Below are positions 34,293 to 42,563 of a stretch of 64,000 bases of DNA, piece after piece. Position numbers and translations under genes: made by a program. Every line of letters begins with the position of its first letter. Position 1 is the first letter of the stretch. The notes beneath the pieces were generated by a model, which worked only from the letters and a program-made list of their open reading frames with translations, made no database searches and had not been told where the DNA came from. Source of the stretch: Microbacterium aoyamense (GTDB taxonomy: Bacteria > Actinomycetota > Actinomycetes > Actinomycetales > Microbacteriaceae); the NCBI RefSeq assembly GCF_023155855.1, contig NZ_JAKNUT010000001.1, positions 1,178,001-1,242,000 on the forward strand. The letters are read 5' to 3'.

Positions 34293-35570
34293 TCAGCGTG
34301 TCGTCGACGACTCGCGCTGCGGTGTCCGGGGTGCGGTGGCTGCGGGCCGCGGCGCGGCGATCGCGCGGGCGCGCTGAGCGGCGACGAGGGCCGCGCGCAG
34401 CGGCACACCGAGCACGAGGGCCACGCGCCCGGCGGCCGACCGGTCGAGCGGTCCGAGCGCGCGCTTGCGCTCCCACGTGTCGCGCAGGCTGCCCCCGCGG
34501 CGGGAGAGAGGCTCTCGGTGCGGCAGCAGGCCCTCGCGGCGGCGCTCGACGAGCTCGGCCACGGCGGCGGTCCAGTCGTCGTCGGCCGGGTCGTGCAGGT
34601 AGTTGTCGTGGATCCACGATGGATCCGGATGCCGGAAGCGGCGGGCCGCGGCATCCACCTCGTCTCCGAACAGTCCGCTGCCCTCGAAGACGACGTTGAT
34701 GAGTTCGGGCGCGATGCCGAACGAGTCGAGCGCGATGACGGGGATGCCGCGGGCGACCGCCTCGATCGCCGCGGTAGAGCTGACCGTCACGAGGCCTTCG
34801 GCGGAGTCGAGCGCCGCGCGCATGGGAGCCGTCGAGATCACGAGGTTCGACGGCAGCGGCGCGAAGCGCTCCAGCAGCTCGGGGTAGGGGTCGGCCTCGG
34901 CGTGCGTCTGGTGCTCCCCGCGCTCGGCGCGCAGCTTCACGACGACCCGGCGATCGGGGTGGGCCCGCGCCGCGGCGAGAAGCATCGCCGCGATGCGCAG
35001 GCGATCCGAGCGCTCGGCGGGGACCAGCGCCTGCGCGGCGAACACGAGGTCGTCGCCGTGCGCGGCGCGATCCCGGCCGGCGAAGGGCAGGCTCGCCAGC
35101 GCGAACGACTGGGGCAGGCCGATGCGCTCAGCCAGAGCATCGAACTCGCGTACCTCGCGGTGCGAGTGCACGACGAAGACGTCGCACTGGGCGCGGTAGA
35201 GCAGCGCCTTGCGCGTCGCGGGGATCGAGATGCCCGGGAGGCCCGTCACGATCACGGCGAACGGCGCGCGCTCCGCGACGGTGCGGGCGACGACGCGGGC
35301 GAGCGGACCGCGGGCGGCGACGAGCACCGCGTCGGGCGGACGACTCGTCAGCGCGAACTCGAGCTCGTCGAAGGTGACGCGGCGCGCGGCCGCGGCATCC
35401 ATCCCGCTCCCCGCCAGCGCCGAGTGCAACTGGGCATCCGAGACGACCGAAGGGGTGTCGAGGACGAGCAGCTCGACATCCCAGTCCGCCGACGCCGAAC
35501 CGAGCAGGGCCGCGCCCCACTTGACGTACGAGTCGGTGTCGGCGACTCCGACGACCCGCAGACGAGTCAC
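34293..35570 (-). CDS. Putative glycosyltransferase (DUF6716-like) of the nonulosonate operon
   Basis: 425 residues, GTG start overlapping the preceding stop by 4 bases. The plan is GT-B-like: an N-terminal Rossmann half (LRVVGVADTDSYVKWGAALL), a middle KLRAERGEHQTHAEADPYPELLERF and the donor-site-like region GLVTVSSTAAIEAVARGIPVIALDSFGIAPELIN. This resembles the DUF6716 putative glycosyltransferases of actinobacteria and, more remotely, CDP-glycerol or polysialic-type transferases. As the last gene of a NeuB/NeuA operon it probably moves the activated sugar acid to a surface acceptor. The activity is inferred. Confidence 0.65.
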   Translation of the reverse strand: MTRLRVVGVADTDSYVKWGAALLGSASADWDVELLVLDTPSVVSDAQLHSALAGSGMDAAAARRVTFDELEFALTSRPPDAVLVAARGPLARVVARTVAERAPFAVIVTGLPGISIPATRKALLYRAQCDVFVVHSHREVREFDALAERIGLPQSFALASLPFAGRDRAAHGDDLVFAAQALVPAERSDRLRIAAMLLAAARAHPDRRVVVKLRAERGEHQTHAEADPYPELLERFAPLPSNLVISTAPMRAALDSAEGLVTVSSTAAIEAVARGIPVIALDSFGIAPELINVVFEGSGLFGDEVDAAARRFRHPDPSWIHDNYLHDPADDDWTAAVAELVERRREGLLPHREPLSRRGGSLRDTWERKRALGPLDRSAAGRVALVLGVPLRAALVAAQRARAIAAPRPAATAPRTPQRESSTTR

Positions 35571-36439
35571 GCCGGAACGCGGCGGAGCTTCGCCATCGCA
35601 GCGAGCTCCCCGTCGTAGACGCGCTTGACGCCGTCGCCGAGAGCGGACTCGATGATGCGGATGTCACGCACGAGGTGCTGCAGGCCCGCGGGCTCGAGCG
35701 ATGCGGCGTGGTCCGAGCCCCACATCGTGCGGTCGAGTGTGATGTGACGCTCGACCGCGACGGCGCCGAGGGCGACGGCGGCGAGCGACACCTGCAGGCC
35801 GCGCTCGTGTCCCGAGTAGCCGACGGCGACGCCGGGGAAGCGGTCGCGCAGTGCGGGGATCATGCGCAGGTTCGCCTCCTCGGGCTCCATCGGATAGGTC
35901 GAGGTCGCGTGCATGAGGACGAGGCGGTCGGTGCCGAGCACGTCCGTCGCGCGGTCGATCTGCTCGATCGTGGACATGCCGGTCGAGAGGATGATCGGCT
36001 TGCCGGTGTCTCGCAGGGTCTGGAGCAGGCCGGTGTCGGTGAGGCACGCCGAAGCGACCTTGTGCGCCGAGACGCCGAGGTCCTCGAGGAACGCGACGCT
36101 CGGCTCGTCCCACGGCGAGGCGAACCATTCGAGTCCGCGCAGCATCGCGTGATCGGACACCTCGATGTACTCGTCGCGATCGAACTCGACGCGGCGGCGG
36201 TATTCGAGGTACGTCATCGTTCCCCACGGCGTCTCGCGCGGCATGTCGCGCATGTGCTCGGGGGTCGAGATCTCGGGTGTGCGCTTCTGGAACTTGACGG
36301 CGTCGGCTCCGGCATCCGCGGCGACGTCGATGAGGCGCTTCGCGAGCTCGACGTCGCCGTTGTGGTTGAGGCCGATCTCGGCGATGACGTAGACGGGGCG
36401 TCCGCCTCCGACGACACGGGATCCGATGGTGACGGTCAT
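35567..36439 (-). CDS. neuB: NeuB-type nonulosonate synthase, without SAF domain
   Basis: 290 residues. The TIM-barrel synthase domain is clear: YVIAEIGLNHNGDVELAKRLIDVAADAGADAVKFQKRTPE, KVASACLTDTGLLQ, ILSTGMSTIEQIDRA, HATSTYPMEPEEANLRMI, GYSGHERG and ERHITLDRTMWGSDHAASLEP. It condenses a hexosamine (or its 6-phosphate) with phosphoenolpyruvate to give a nine-carbon sialic-acid-like acid. The C-terminal antifreeze-like SAF domain common in NeuB is missing; the protein stops at the barrel, as in short actinobacterial forms. It overlaps both neighbours by 4 bases. Confidence 0.88.
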   Translation of the reverse strand: MTVTIGSRVVGGGRPVYVIAEIGLNHNGDVELAKRLIDVAADAGADAVKFQKRTPEISTPEHMRDMPRETPWGTMTYLEYRRRVEFDRDEYIEVSDHAMLRGLEWFASPWDEPSVAFLEDLGVSAHKVASACLTDTGLLQTLRDTGKPIILSTGMSTIEQIDRATDVLGTDRLVLMHATSTYPMEPEEANLRMIPALRDRFPGVAVGYSGHERGLQVSLAAVALGAVAVERHITLDRTMWGSDHAASLEPAGLQHLVRDIRIIESALGDGVKRVYDGELAAMAKLRRVPA

Positions 36440-37626
36440 GAGGGCGTCCTCTCGTGGGGGATGGATGCGGTTCTCTCGCGTGCGCGCAGCACGAGGTCGG
36501 CGAGCTCGCGGACGGCGCCGTCGCCGCCTGCGCGCTCGAGCACGACCCGCGCCGAGGCGGTGACGAGCGGGTGCGCATCGCAGACCGCGACGGGCCACCC
36601 CACGATCTCGAGGCAGCCGAGGTCGTTGACGTCGTTGCCGAGGTACGCGATGCGCGAGAGGGGGACGGATGCCGCATCCGCCCACTCCCGCAGGCTCGCC
36701 GCCTTGTCGTCGATGCCCTGCAGTACGTCGACCCGGAGCTTCGCCGCTCGAGCCGACACGACGGGGTTCTTCTCGGTCGAGAGGATCAGCACGGGGATGC
36801 CGGCGCGGCGCAGGAGGGCGATGCCCATCCCGTCGGATCGACTCACCCGCACGGCTTCTTCGCCGCGGTCGGTCACCGTCACGGTGTCGTCCGTGTGCAC
36901 GCCGTCGAAGTCGGTCACGACCGCGTCGACGTCGATCGGGGCGGCGGCGTCGAGCAGCGGCGCCATCGCGCGGGCGAGCGCCAGCTCGTCGTGCATGTCG
37001 ATCTCGATCGCGCTGCGCGCCGGAACCTCGGCGATGCCGATGCTGCCGAAGAAGCGGTGTCCGACGGCACGGAACGCCTTGGCCCGCATGACGTAGAACG
37101 CGCCCGTCTCGAGGAAGTGCGGCTCGCGGTCCTGCCGGCGAGGCCGGCGGGACGCGTCGTGGTTGATCGCCGTCGCGGCGGCGCCCGCGCCGCGCGACCA
37201 CAGGAACCCGTACGTCTCGACCGCCGAGAAGACGGTGTCGCGGCGACGCGACCGCACGAGCTGGACGGCTTCGCAGAGCGCTTCGGAGTCGATGAAGGGC
37301 GATGTCGCCTGCAGGAACGCGAGGATGCCGACATCCACTCGCCGCTCCTCCAGCACATCGAGCGCATGCAGGAGCGCGCTCTCGGACGACGCTTCGTCGC
37401 CGGCCAGGTCGACGGGACGCAGGACGACGTCGGCGCCCCACTCGCGGGCGACGTTCGCGATCTCGGCGTCGTCCGTCGACACGACGACGCGATCGACCTC
37501 GGTGCACCGCTGGGCCGCGACGATCGCACGGGCGACGAGAGCGATCCCGCCGACCCGACGCAGGTTCTTGCGCTCGATGCCCTTCGATCCGCCTCGCGCG
37601 GGGATGATCGCGACGACCTCGCTCAC
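36436..37626 (-). CDS. neuA: CMP-nonulosonate cytidylyltransferase fused to HAD phosphatase
   Basis: 396 residues in two parts. Residues 1-230: cytidylyltransferase with IIPARGGSKGIERKNLR, the CTP-binding signature, LQATSPFI and the DxD-like IEIDMHDE. Residues 235-396: KdsC-like HAD phosphatase with nucleophile motif DFDGVHTDD, STEKNPVV and GNDVND. A fused phosphatase suggests that the acid is made as a 9-phosphate from a 6-phosphate precursor, dephosphorylated, then activated with CMP. GTG start overlapping the upstream stop. The order of steps is inferred. Confidence 0.88.
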   Translation of the reverse strand: MSEVVAIIPARGGSKGIERKNLRRVGGIALVARAIVAAQRCTEVDRVVVSTDDAEIANVAREWGADVVLRPVDLAGDEASSESALLHALDVLEERRVDVGILAFLQATSPFIDSEALCEAVQLVRSRRRDTVFSAVETYGFLWSRGAGAAATAINHDASRRPRRQDREPHFLETGAFYVMRAKAFRAVGHRFFGSIGIAEVPARSAIEIDMHDELALARAMAPLLDAAAPIDVDAVVTDFDGVHTDDTVTVTDRGEEAVRVSRSDGMGIALLRRAGIPVLILSTEKNPVVSARAAKLRVDVLQGIDDKAASLREWADAASVPLSRIAYLGNDVNDLGCLEIVGWPVAVCDAHPLVTASARVVLERAGGDGAVRELADLVLRARERTASIPHERTPS

Positions 37627-38528
37627 GAGGACACCCGCGTCTGCGTCTCACCCGTGCGCACGACCGAGCCCGTGCCCGCGAGCACGAGGGGCAGGGTCGA
37701 GGTCGTGCTCGAGGGCAGCGTGAAGATCTCGAGCGGCGCGCGCGTGCCCGCCAGCACGAGCTCGACCGGCAGGTCGGAGTGCACGATCCTCACGCCGGCG
37801 ACGGCCGCGACCGCGTCGAGCTGGCGATCGGTCTCGCGTCGGTGGGGCAGGTAGGCGACCGGACCCGCAGCTGCCGTCGCGGCGACCCACTGCAGATAGA
37901 GAGGGAGCGGCATCCGTCCGTCGACGGGTCGCGCGCTGCCCAGCGCGATGCGCGTGCCGAGCTCCACGGGAGCCGGCGCCGAGGCGCGTGTCCACTCGAA
38001 GGCGTGGGGCCGGACGCCGAACCCACGATCGGCGAGGTCGTCTCGGCGGCCGGGGCCGAGGTCGAAGGCCGTGAAGAAGTCCGCGCGACGGCGTCGGCCC
38101 AGGCGCAGCACCTTCTCGAGCGCGAACGGGCGCAGAGTGGTCGTGAGTCCACGCTCCGAGACGCCCGGACGTGCGTATGGACGCGTGCCGAGAAGCGTCT
38201 CGGCGAAGGCGATCGCGTTGGCTCCGTCATCCAGGAACGTGATCCGCCGGGGACGCAGGACGGATGCCGCGAGCCGGAACTGCCCCGAGAATCCGTCGCC
38301 CACGAGCCAGTGCCCGTGCTGCGAGAGCAGCGACCACGGGATGCCGACGTAGGGCTCGAGTGCGCCGAACCGTGCTCCGCGCGACAGGAGCTCATCGGCG
38401 GTCGCCGACATCTGCGGCGTCAGCCGACCGGCGACGGGCACGCGACGATCCTCGGCCGCCGCCCACTCGGCGGCTCCGACGAGCTGCAGGGGCGACTCCA
38501 CCCAGGCCAGCACGGCTTCCTTGTCCAC
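37623..38528 (-). CDS. Putative polysialyltransferase-like glycosyltransferase
   Basis: 301 residues from the GTG at 38528, which stands 7 bases after GGAAGGAG. The N-terminus VLAWVESPLQLVGAAEWAA resembles the ESPLQ-L-A-E start of the alpha-2,8-polysialyltransferase family; later blocks are RITFLDDGANAIAF (DDG motif), VAYLPHRRETDRQLDA and SDLPVELVLAGTRAPLEIFTLPSSTTSTL, the last matching the P-x-E-x-x-L ... S-S motif of that family. It is the first gene of the four-gene nonulosonate operon. Activity is inferred from these motifs and the context. Confidence 0.6.
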   Translation of the reverse strand: MDKEAVLAWVESPLQLVGAAEWAAAEDRRVPVAGRLTPQMSATADELLSRGARFGALEPYVGIPWSLLSQHGHWLVGDGFSGQFRLAASVLRPRRITFLDDGANAIAFAETLLGTRPYARPGVSERGLTTTLRPFALEKVLRLGRRRRADFFTAFDLGPGRRDDLADRGFGVRPHAFEWTRASAPAPVELGTRIALGSARPVDGRMPLPLYLQWVAATAAAGPVAYLPHRRETDRQLDAVAAVAGVRIVHSDLPVELVLAGTRAPLEIFTLPSSTTSTLPLVLAGTGSVVRTGETQTRVSS

Positions 38529-38726
38529 GGTCACACTCCTTCCCCACACCCTGCGGGGCCTTCGTGACGGTCCGGCGAGCAGAAAGCGACGTCGAGGTGA
38601 ACGGTGAAGGTCGTCTGACGGGGCCCGTGAGATGATGGATGTCGGCGTGCCCGTGTCGCCGGCTCAGATCATCCGAGCACCGCCGGGCCCATGGACAGCG
38701 TCCGCCGCACTCGTGCAAGGAGCCCC

Positions 38727-39593
38727 ATGACCACGCCCGACACGGCCACCGCCGGCACCACGACCCGCATCGCGCAGCACCGCACGTACCTGATGTGCCG
38801 GCCCGAGCACTTCACCGTCAGCTACACGATCAACCCCTGGATGGAGCCGGCCAATCCGACCGACACCGCGAAGGCCGTCGCGCAGTGGCAGAAGCTCTAC
38901 GACACGTATCTCGAGCTCGGCCACGAGGTGCACCTCATCGAACCGATCGAGGGCCTGCCCGACATGGTCTACACGGCCAACGGCGGCTTCCTGATCGACG
39001 GCACCGCGTACGGCGCGAAGTTCCGCTTCGCCGAGCGCGTACCCGAGGGCCCTGCGTTCATGGAGTGGTTCGCCGCGAACGGCTACACCGTCGCCGAGCC
39101 GGTGGAGGTCAACGAGGGCGAGGGCGACTTCCTGCTCGTGGGCGACACGATCCTCGCGGGCACGGGCTTCCGCTCGACGGGCGACAGCCACCGCGAGCTC
39201 GGCGAGATCTTCGGCAAGGAGGTCGTCTCGCTCACGCTGGTCGATCCGCGGTTCTACCACCTCGACACCGCGATCGCGGTGCTCGACCCCGTGCAGGGCG
39301 AGGGCGGCGTCGAGAAGGCGAACATCGCGTACCTGCCCCACGCGTTCGACGAGGCGTCGCAGGCGATCCTCGCCGAGCGCTACCCCGAGGCGATCCGGGT
39401 ATCGGACGACGACGGAGCGGTCTTCGGCCTGAACTCGTCGAGCGACGGGTACAACGTCATCATCTCGCCGCGCGCCAAGGGGTTCGAGAAGCAGCTGCGC
39501 GAGCGCGGCTACAACCCGATCCTGGTCGACCTCTCCGAGCTGCTGCTCGGCGGCGGCGGCATCAAGTGCTGCACGCTGGAGCTGCGCCGATGA
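38727..39593 (+). CDS. ddaH: Dimethylarginine/arginine amidinohydrolase (DDAH-like)
   Basis: 288 residues from the ATG at 38727 behind AAGGAG. Guanidino-group-modifying fold: ANGGFLIDG, EGEGDFLLVGD, FYHLDTAIAVLD (catalytic His) and a C-terminal GGIKCCTLEL with the nucleophilic Cys. It should hydrolyse methylated arginine or arginine-like compounds to citrulline or ornithine-level products. It is coupled by ATGA to ornithine aminotransferase. Whether the substrate is dimethylarginine, arginine or ornithine-lactam-like compounds is open; some members of this fold turn arginine into ornithine. Confidence 0.85.
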   Translation: MTTPDTATAGTTTRIAQHRTYLMCRPEHFTVSYTINPWMEPANPTDTAKAVAQWQKLYDTYLELGHEVHLIEPIEGLPDMVYTANGGFLIDGTAYGAKFRFAERVPEGPAFMEWFAANGYTVAEPVEVNEGEGDFLLVGDTILAGTGFRSTGDSHRELGEIFGKEVVSLTLVDPRFYHLDTAIAVLDPVQGEGGVEKANIAYLPHAFDEASQAILAERYPEAIRVSDDDGAVFGLNSSSDGYNVIISPRAKGFEKQLRERGYNPILVDLSELLLGGGGIKCCTLELRR

Positions 39594-40816
39594 CCACGCA
39601 GACGTTCGTTCCGGATGCCGCGACCTCTGCCGTCATCGAGGCCGAGTCCGAGCATCTCGCGCACAACTACCACCCGCTCCCCGTCGTCATCTCGCGCGGT
39701 GAGGGCGCCTGGGTGACGGATGTCGAGGGCAAGCGCTACCTCGACCTGCTGTCGGCCTACTCGGCCCTCAACTTCGGGCACGGGCATCCCGCGATCCTCG
39801 CCGCCGCCCGCGAGCAGCTCGGGCATCTCACGCTCACGAGCCGTGCGTACCACAACGACCAGCTCGGACCCTTCGCCGCGGCGCTCGCCGACCTGTGCGG
39901 CAAAGACATGGTGCTGCCCATGAACACGGGCGCCGAGGCCGTCGAGACGGGCATCAAGGTCGCGCGGGCGTGGGGTTACCGCGTCAAGGGGATCACGCCG
40001 GATGCCGCGACGATCGTGGTCGCGGACGGCAACTTCCACGGCCGCACGACGACGATCGTCGGATTCAGCGACGACCCCGTCGCACGCGAGGGCTTCGGCC
40101 CCTTCACGCCCGGGTTCGTGCACGTGCCGTTCAGCGATGCCGACGCGATCGCCGCGGCCATCACCCCCGAGACGGCCGCCGTGCTGATCGAGCCGATCCA
40201 GGGTGAGGCCGGGGTCGTCATCCCGCCCGCCGGCTATCTGCAGGCGGTGCGCGAGATCTGCACGCGCGAGAACGTGCTCTTCATCGCGGACGAGATCCAG
40301 TCGGGCCTCGGTCGTGTGGGTGCGACGTTCGCGTGCGACCGCGAAGGCGTCGTGCCCGACGTGTATCTGCTGGGCAAGGCGCTCGGCGGCGGCATCCTCC
40401 CGCTCTCGGCGGTCGTCGCCGACCGCGAGATCCTCGGCGTCATCCATCCCGGCGAGCACGGCTCGACGTTCGGCGGCAACCCGCTCGCGTCGGCGATCGG
40501 CCTGCGTGTCGTCGAGATGCTGCAGACGGGCGAGTTCCAGCGGCGCGGTGCGGCCCTCGGCGAGCACCTCGAGACCCGTCTCGCGGCCCTCGTCGGCCAC
40601 GGCGTCACGGGCGTCCGCGTCGCAGGTCTGTGGGCGGGCATCGACATCGACCCGGCGTACGGCACGGGGCGCGAGATCGCCGAGAAGCTCCTCGCCCGCG
40701 GTGTGCTCGCGAAGGACACGCACGGCCAGACGCTGCGCATCGCGCCGCCGCTCGTCGTGCGCGCGACCGAGCTGGACTGGGCGGTCGAGCAGCTCGCCCT
40801 CGTGCTCAAGGGCTGA
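39590..40816 (+). CDS. rocD: Ornithine aminotransferase
   Basis: 408 residues, class III PLP aminotransferase: SAYSALNFGHGHPAIL, MNTGAEAVETGIKVAR, NFHGRTTTIVGFS, IEPIQGEAGVVIPP, FIADEIQSGLGRVG and the Schiff-base Lys in LLGKALGGGILPLSA. The NTGAEAVE and GRT pattern fits RocD, which makes glutamate semialdehyde from ornithine, feeding the same pool as PutA. The start overlaps the DDAH stop (ATGA), so the pair is one operon for arginine-type nitrogen sources. Confidence 0.93.
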   Translation: MTTQTFVPDAATSAVIEAESEHLAHNYHPLPVVISRGEGAWVTDVEGKRYLDLLSAYSALNFGHGHPAILAAAREQLGHLTLTSRAYHNDQLGPFAAALADLCGKDMVLPMNTGAEAVETGIKVARAWGYRVKGITPDAATIVVADGNFHGRTTTIVGFSDDPVAREGFGPFTPGFVHVPFSDADAIAAAITPETAAVLIEPIQGEAGVVIPPAGYLQAVREICTRENVLFIADEIQSGLGRVGATFACDREGVVPDVYLLGKALGGGILPLSAVVADREILGVIHPGEHGSTFGGNPLASAIGLRVVEMLQTGEFQRRGAALGEHLETRLAALVGHGVTGVRVAGLWAGIDIDPAYGTGREIAEKLLARGVLAKDTHGQTLRIAPPLVVRATELDWAVEQLALVLKG

Positions 40817-40834
40817 GACCCGCGCCGCGAGACG

Positions 40835-40898
40835 ACACGATCCTCACGAATCAACGCGCTATTCACGCGCGCAGAGTGTGCGTTCGTGAAGATCGTGT
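40835..40898. terminator. Long inverted repeat between convergent genes
   Basis: Arms 40835-40850 and 40883-40898 pair over 16 bases with one central mismatch; the 32-base loop is rich in GCGC. It lies 18 bases after rocD and 20 bases before the facing molybdoenzyme stop. Confidence 0.65.
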
Positions 40899-40918
40899 TG
40901 ATTCGCACGGGGTCGAGG

Positions 40919-42457
40919 TCACTCGAAGACGGTGATGAACCTCTCGTGCCAGCCGGTCGCGCCGTCGGGCGCGGGATGCGCGCGGTCGGACGTCTGCACC
41001 TCTCCGTCGGCGCTGATCGCGCGACAGCGCAGCAGATGATCGCCGACCGTCGCCGTCCAGGGCATGCTCCACTGCACCCACGTGTCGTCCGAGATCGCGG
41101 TCGCCAGGCGTGCCGGCATCCATTCGCCCTCGTCGATCTGCACCTCGACGCCCGTGACGCCGACGTGCTGCTGCCACGCGACGCCCGCGATGACCGTGTC
41201 GCCCGCCTTGAGCCCCTGCTGCTTGCGGGGCACGTCGATGCGCGACTGGAGCTTGATCGGCCCGCGCTCCGACCACCCGCGGTCGGTCCAGTACCCGCGG
41301 GCGCGGTCGAACCGCGTCACCTCGAGCTCGGTCACCCACTTCGTCGCCGAGACGTAGCCGTACAGCCCCGGCACGACCATCCGCACGGGGAACCCGTGCT
41401 CGAGCGGCAACGGTTCCTCGTTCATGCCGACGGCGAGGATCGCGTCCCGATCGTCGGTCAGCACGTCGAGGGGAGTGGATGCCGTGAACCCGTCGATCGA
41501 GCGCGACAGCACCATGTCGGCGTCCGCTGTGGGCTGCGCGCGCTCCAGGAGCGAGCGGATGGGATAGCCGAGCCACTTCGCGTTGCCGATGAGGGTCCCG
41601 CCGACCTCGTTCGAGACGCACGCGAGCGTGGTCCAGCTCTCGTCGAGCGGGAGGGCGAGCAGCTCGTCCCACGTCAGCACGACCTCGCGCTCGACCATGC
41701 CGTGGATGCGCAGGCTCCAGTCGGCGGGATCGACCTCGGGCACGATGATGGCCGTGTCGATCCGGTAGAACTGATCGTTCGGCGTGACGACTCTCGCGAG
41801 GCCGGGGATGTCGAGCTCGGCACCGGTGGGAACGGGGGATGCCGCGACCGCCGGGGCCGGGAGCCTGAGCGCCGAGCGCACCGCCTCGACGGCGGCACCA
41901 CCTGCGCGCCGGGCGCTCGCTGCGATCGTCGCGAGCACGCCCACCCCGACGGCGACGCCAGTCACCGCGAAGAACGCGCGACGTGAGGGCTCCGGCCCGT
42001 CGGCCGCGACCGGTTCGCGGGGTCGCAGCATCCGGATCAGACCCCACAGCGTGACCGCGCCGATCCCGCCCGCGACCGCGGCGGGAACCCACGCGAGCGA
42101 CCCCGCATCCGCGCGGGTCGTCGCGACGACCGCGCCGGCCACGCCGACGGCGGCGACGAGCACGACTCCCCACGGTGGGCGGCGCGCCTGCAGCCACCCC
42201 GCGAAGAACGCGAGGCCGATCGCGACGATGCCGATGCCCACGAGCAGGGCGATCTTGTCCGCCGTGCCGAACAGTGCGATGGCGGTGTCCTTGGCCCACG
42301 ACGGGGCCGCATCGATGAGTGCACCGCCGACGACGGCGAACGGCCGTGACTCGGGTGCGACGAGCGCTCCGACGAGTTCGCCGAGGCCCGCACCCACCGC
42401 GACGGCGGCGATGCCGGCCACGCCCGCGATCGGGGCGGACACCCGAGTCGTGCTCAC
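40919..42457 (-). CDS. Membrane-bound sulfite-oxidase-type molybdoenzyme
   Basis: 512 residues, GTG start. About four hydrophobic segments fill the first 190 residues (for example KIALLVGIGIVAIGLAFFAGWL and GVAVGVGVLATIAASA). The catalytic part (about 210-420) has FYRIDTAIIVPEVDPADWSLRIHG, the molybdenum-ligand Cys in TTLACVSNEVGG, PVRMVVPGLYGYVSATKW and GYWTDRGWSERGP; a C-terminal dimerisation Ig-like domain follows (IAGVAWQQHVGVTGVEVQIDEGEW). Its likely role is an extracytoplasmic oxidase or reductase for sulfite, sulfoxides or similar; the substrate is not set by the sequence. No heme or partner subunit is adjacent. Confidence 0.9.
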   Translation of the reverse strand: MSTTRVSAPIAGVAGIAAVAVGAGLGELVGALVAPESRPFAVVGGALIDAAPSWAKDTAIALFGTADKIALLVGIGIVAIGLAFFAGWLQARRPPWGVVLVAAVGVAGAVVATTRADAGSLAWVPAAVAGGIGAVTLWGLIRMLRPREPVAADGPEPSRRAFFAVTGVAVGVGVLATIAASARRAGGAAVEAVRSALRLPAPAVAASPVPTGAELDIPGLARVVTPNDQFYRIDTAIIVPEVDPADWSLRIHGMVEREVVLTWDELLALPLDESWTTLACVSNEVGGTLIGNAKWLGYPIRSLLERAQPTADADMVLSRSIDGFTASTPLDVLTDDRDAILAVGMNEEPLPLEHGFPVRMVVPGLYGYVSATKWVTELEVTRFDRARGYWTDRGWSERGPIKLQSRIDVPRKQQGLKAGDTVIAGVAWQQHVGVTGVEVQIDEGEWMPARLATAISDDTWVQWSMPWTATVGDHLLRCRAISADGEVQTSDRAHPAPDGATGWHERFITVFE

Positions 42458-42463
42458 GGTGTC

Positions 42464-42469
42464 AGCGTA
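42464..42469 (-). promoter_or_regulatory. Leaderless-type -10 box TACGCT
   Basis: On the minus strand TACGCT ends exactly 6 bases before the GTG at 42457, with no ribosome site. Confidence 0.5.
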
Positions 42470-42551
42470 GGACTGAGCAGGTGCGCACGGGCCGTTCTCG
42501 GCGAATCCGCAGCAGACTCGTGCGGAAACACTCTCGCAACACGGCCCGGAC

Positions 42552-42557
42552 TAGGCT
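42552..42557 (+). promoter_or_regulatory. Leaderless-type -10 box TAGGCT
   Basis: TAGGCT ends 6 bases before the ATG at 42564 of the ATP-grasp gene. The divergent box at 42464-42469 is 82 bases away. Confidence 0.5.
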
Positions 42558-42563
42558 CTCCCC

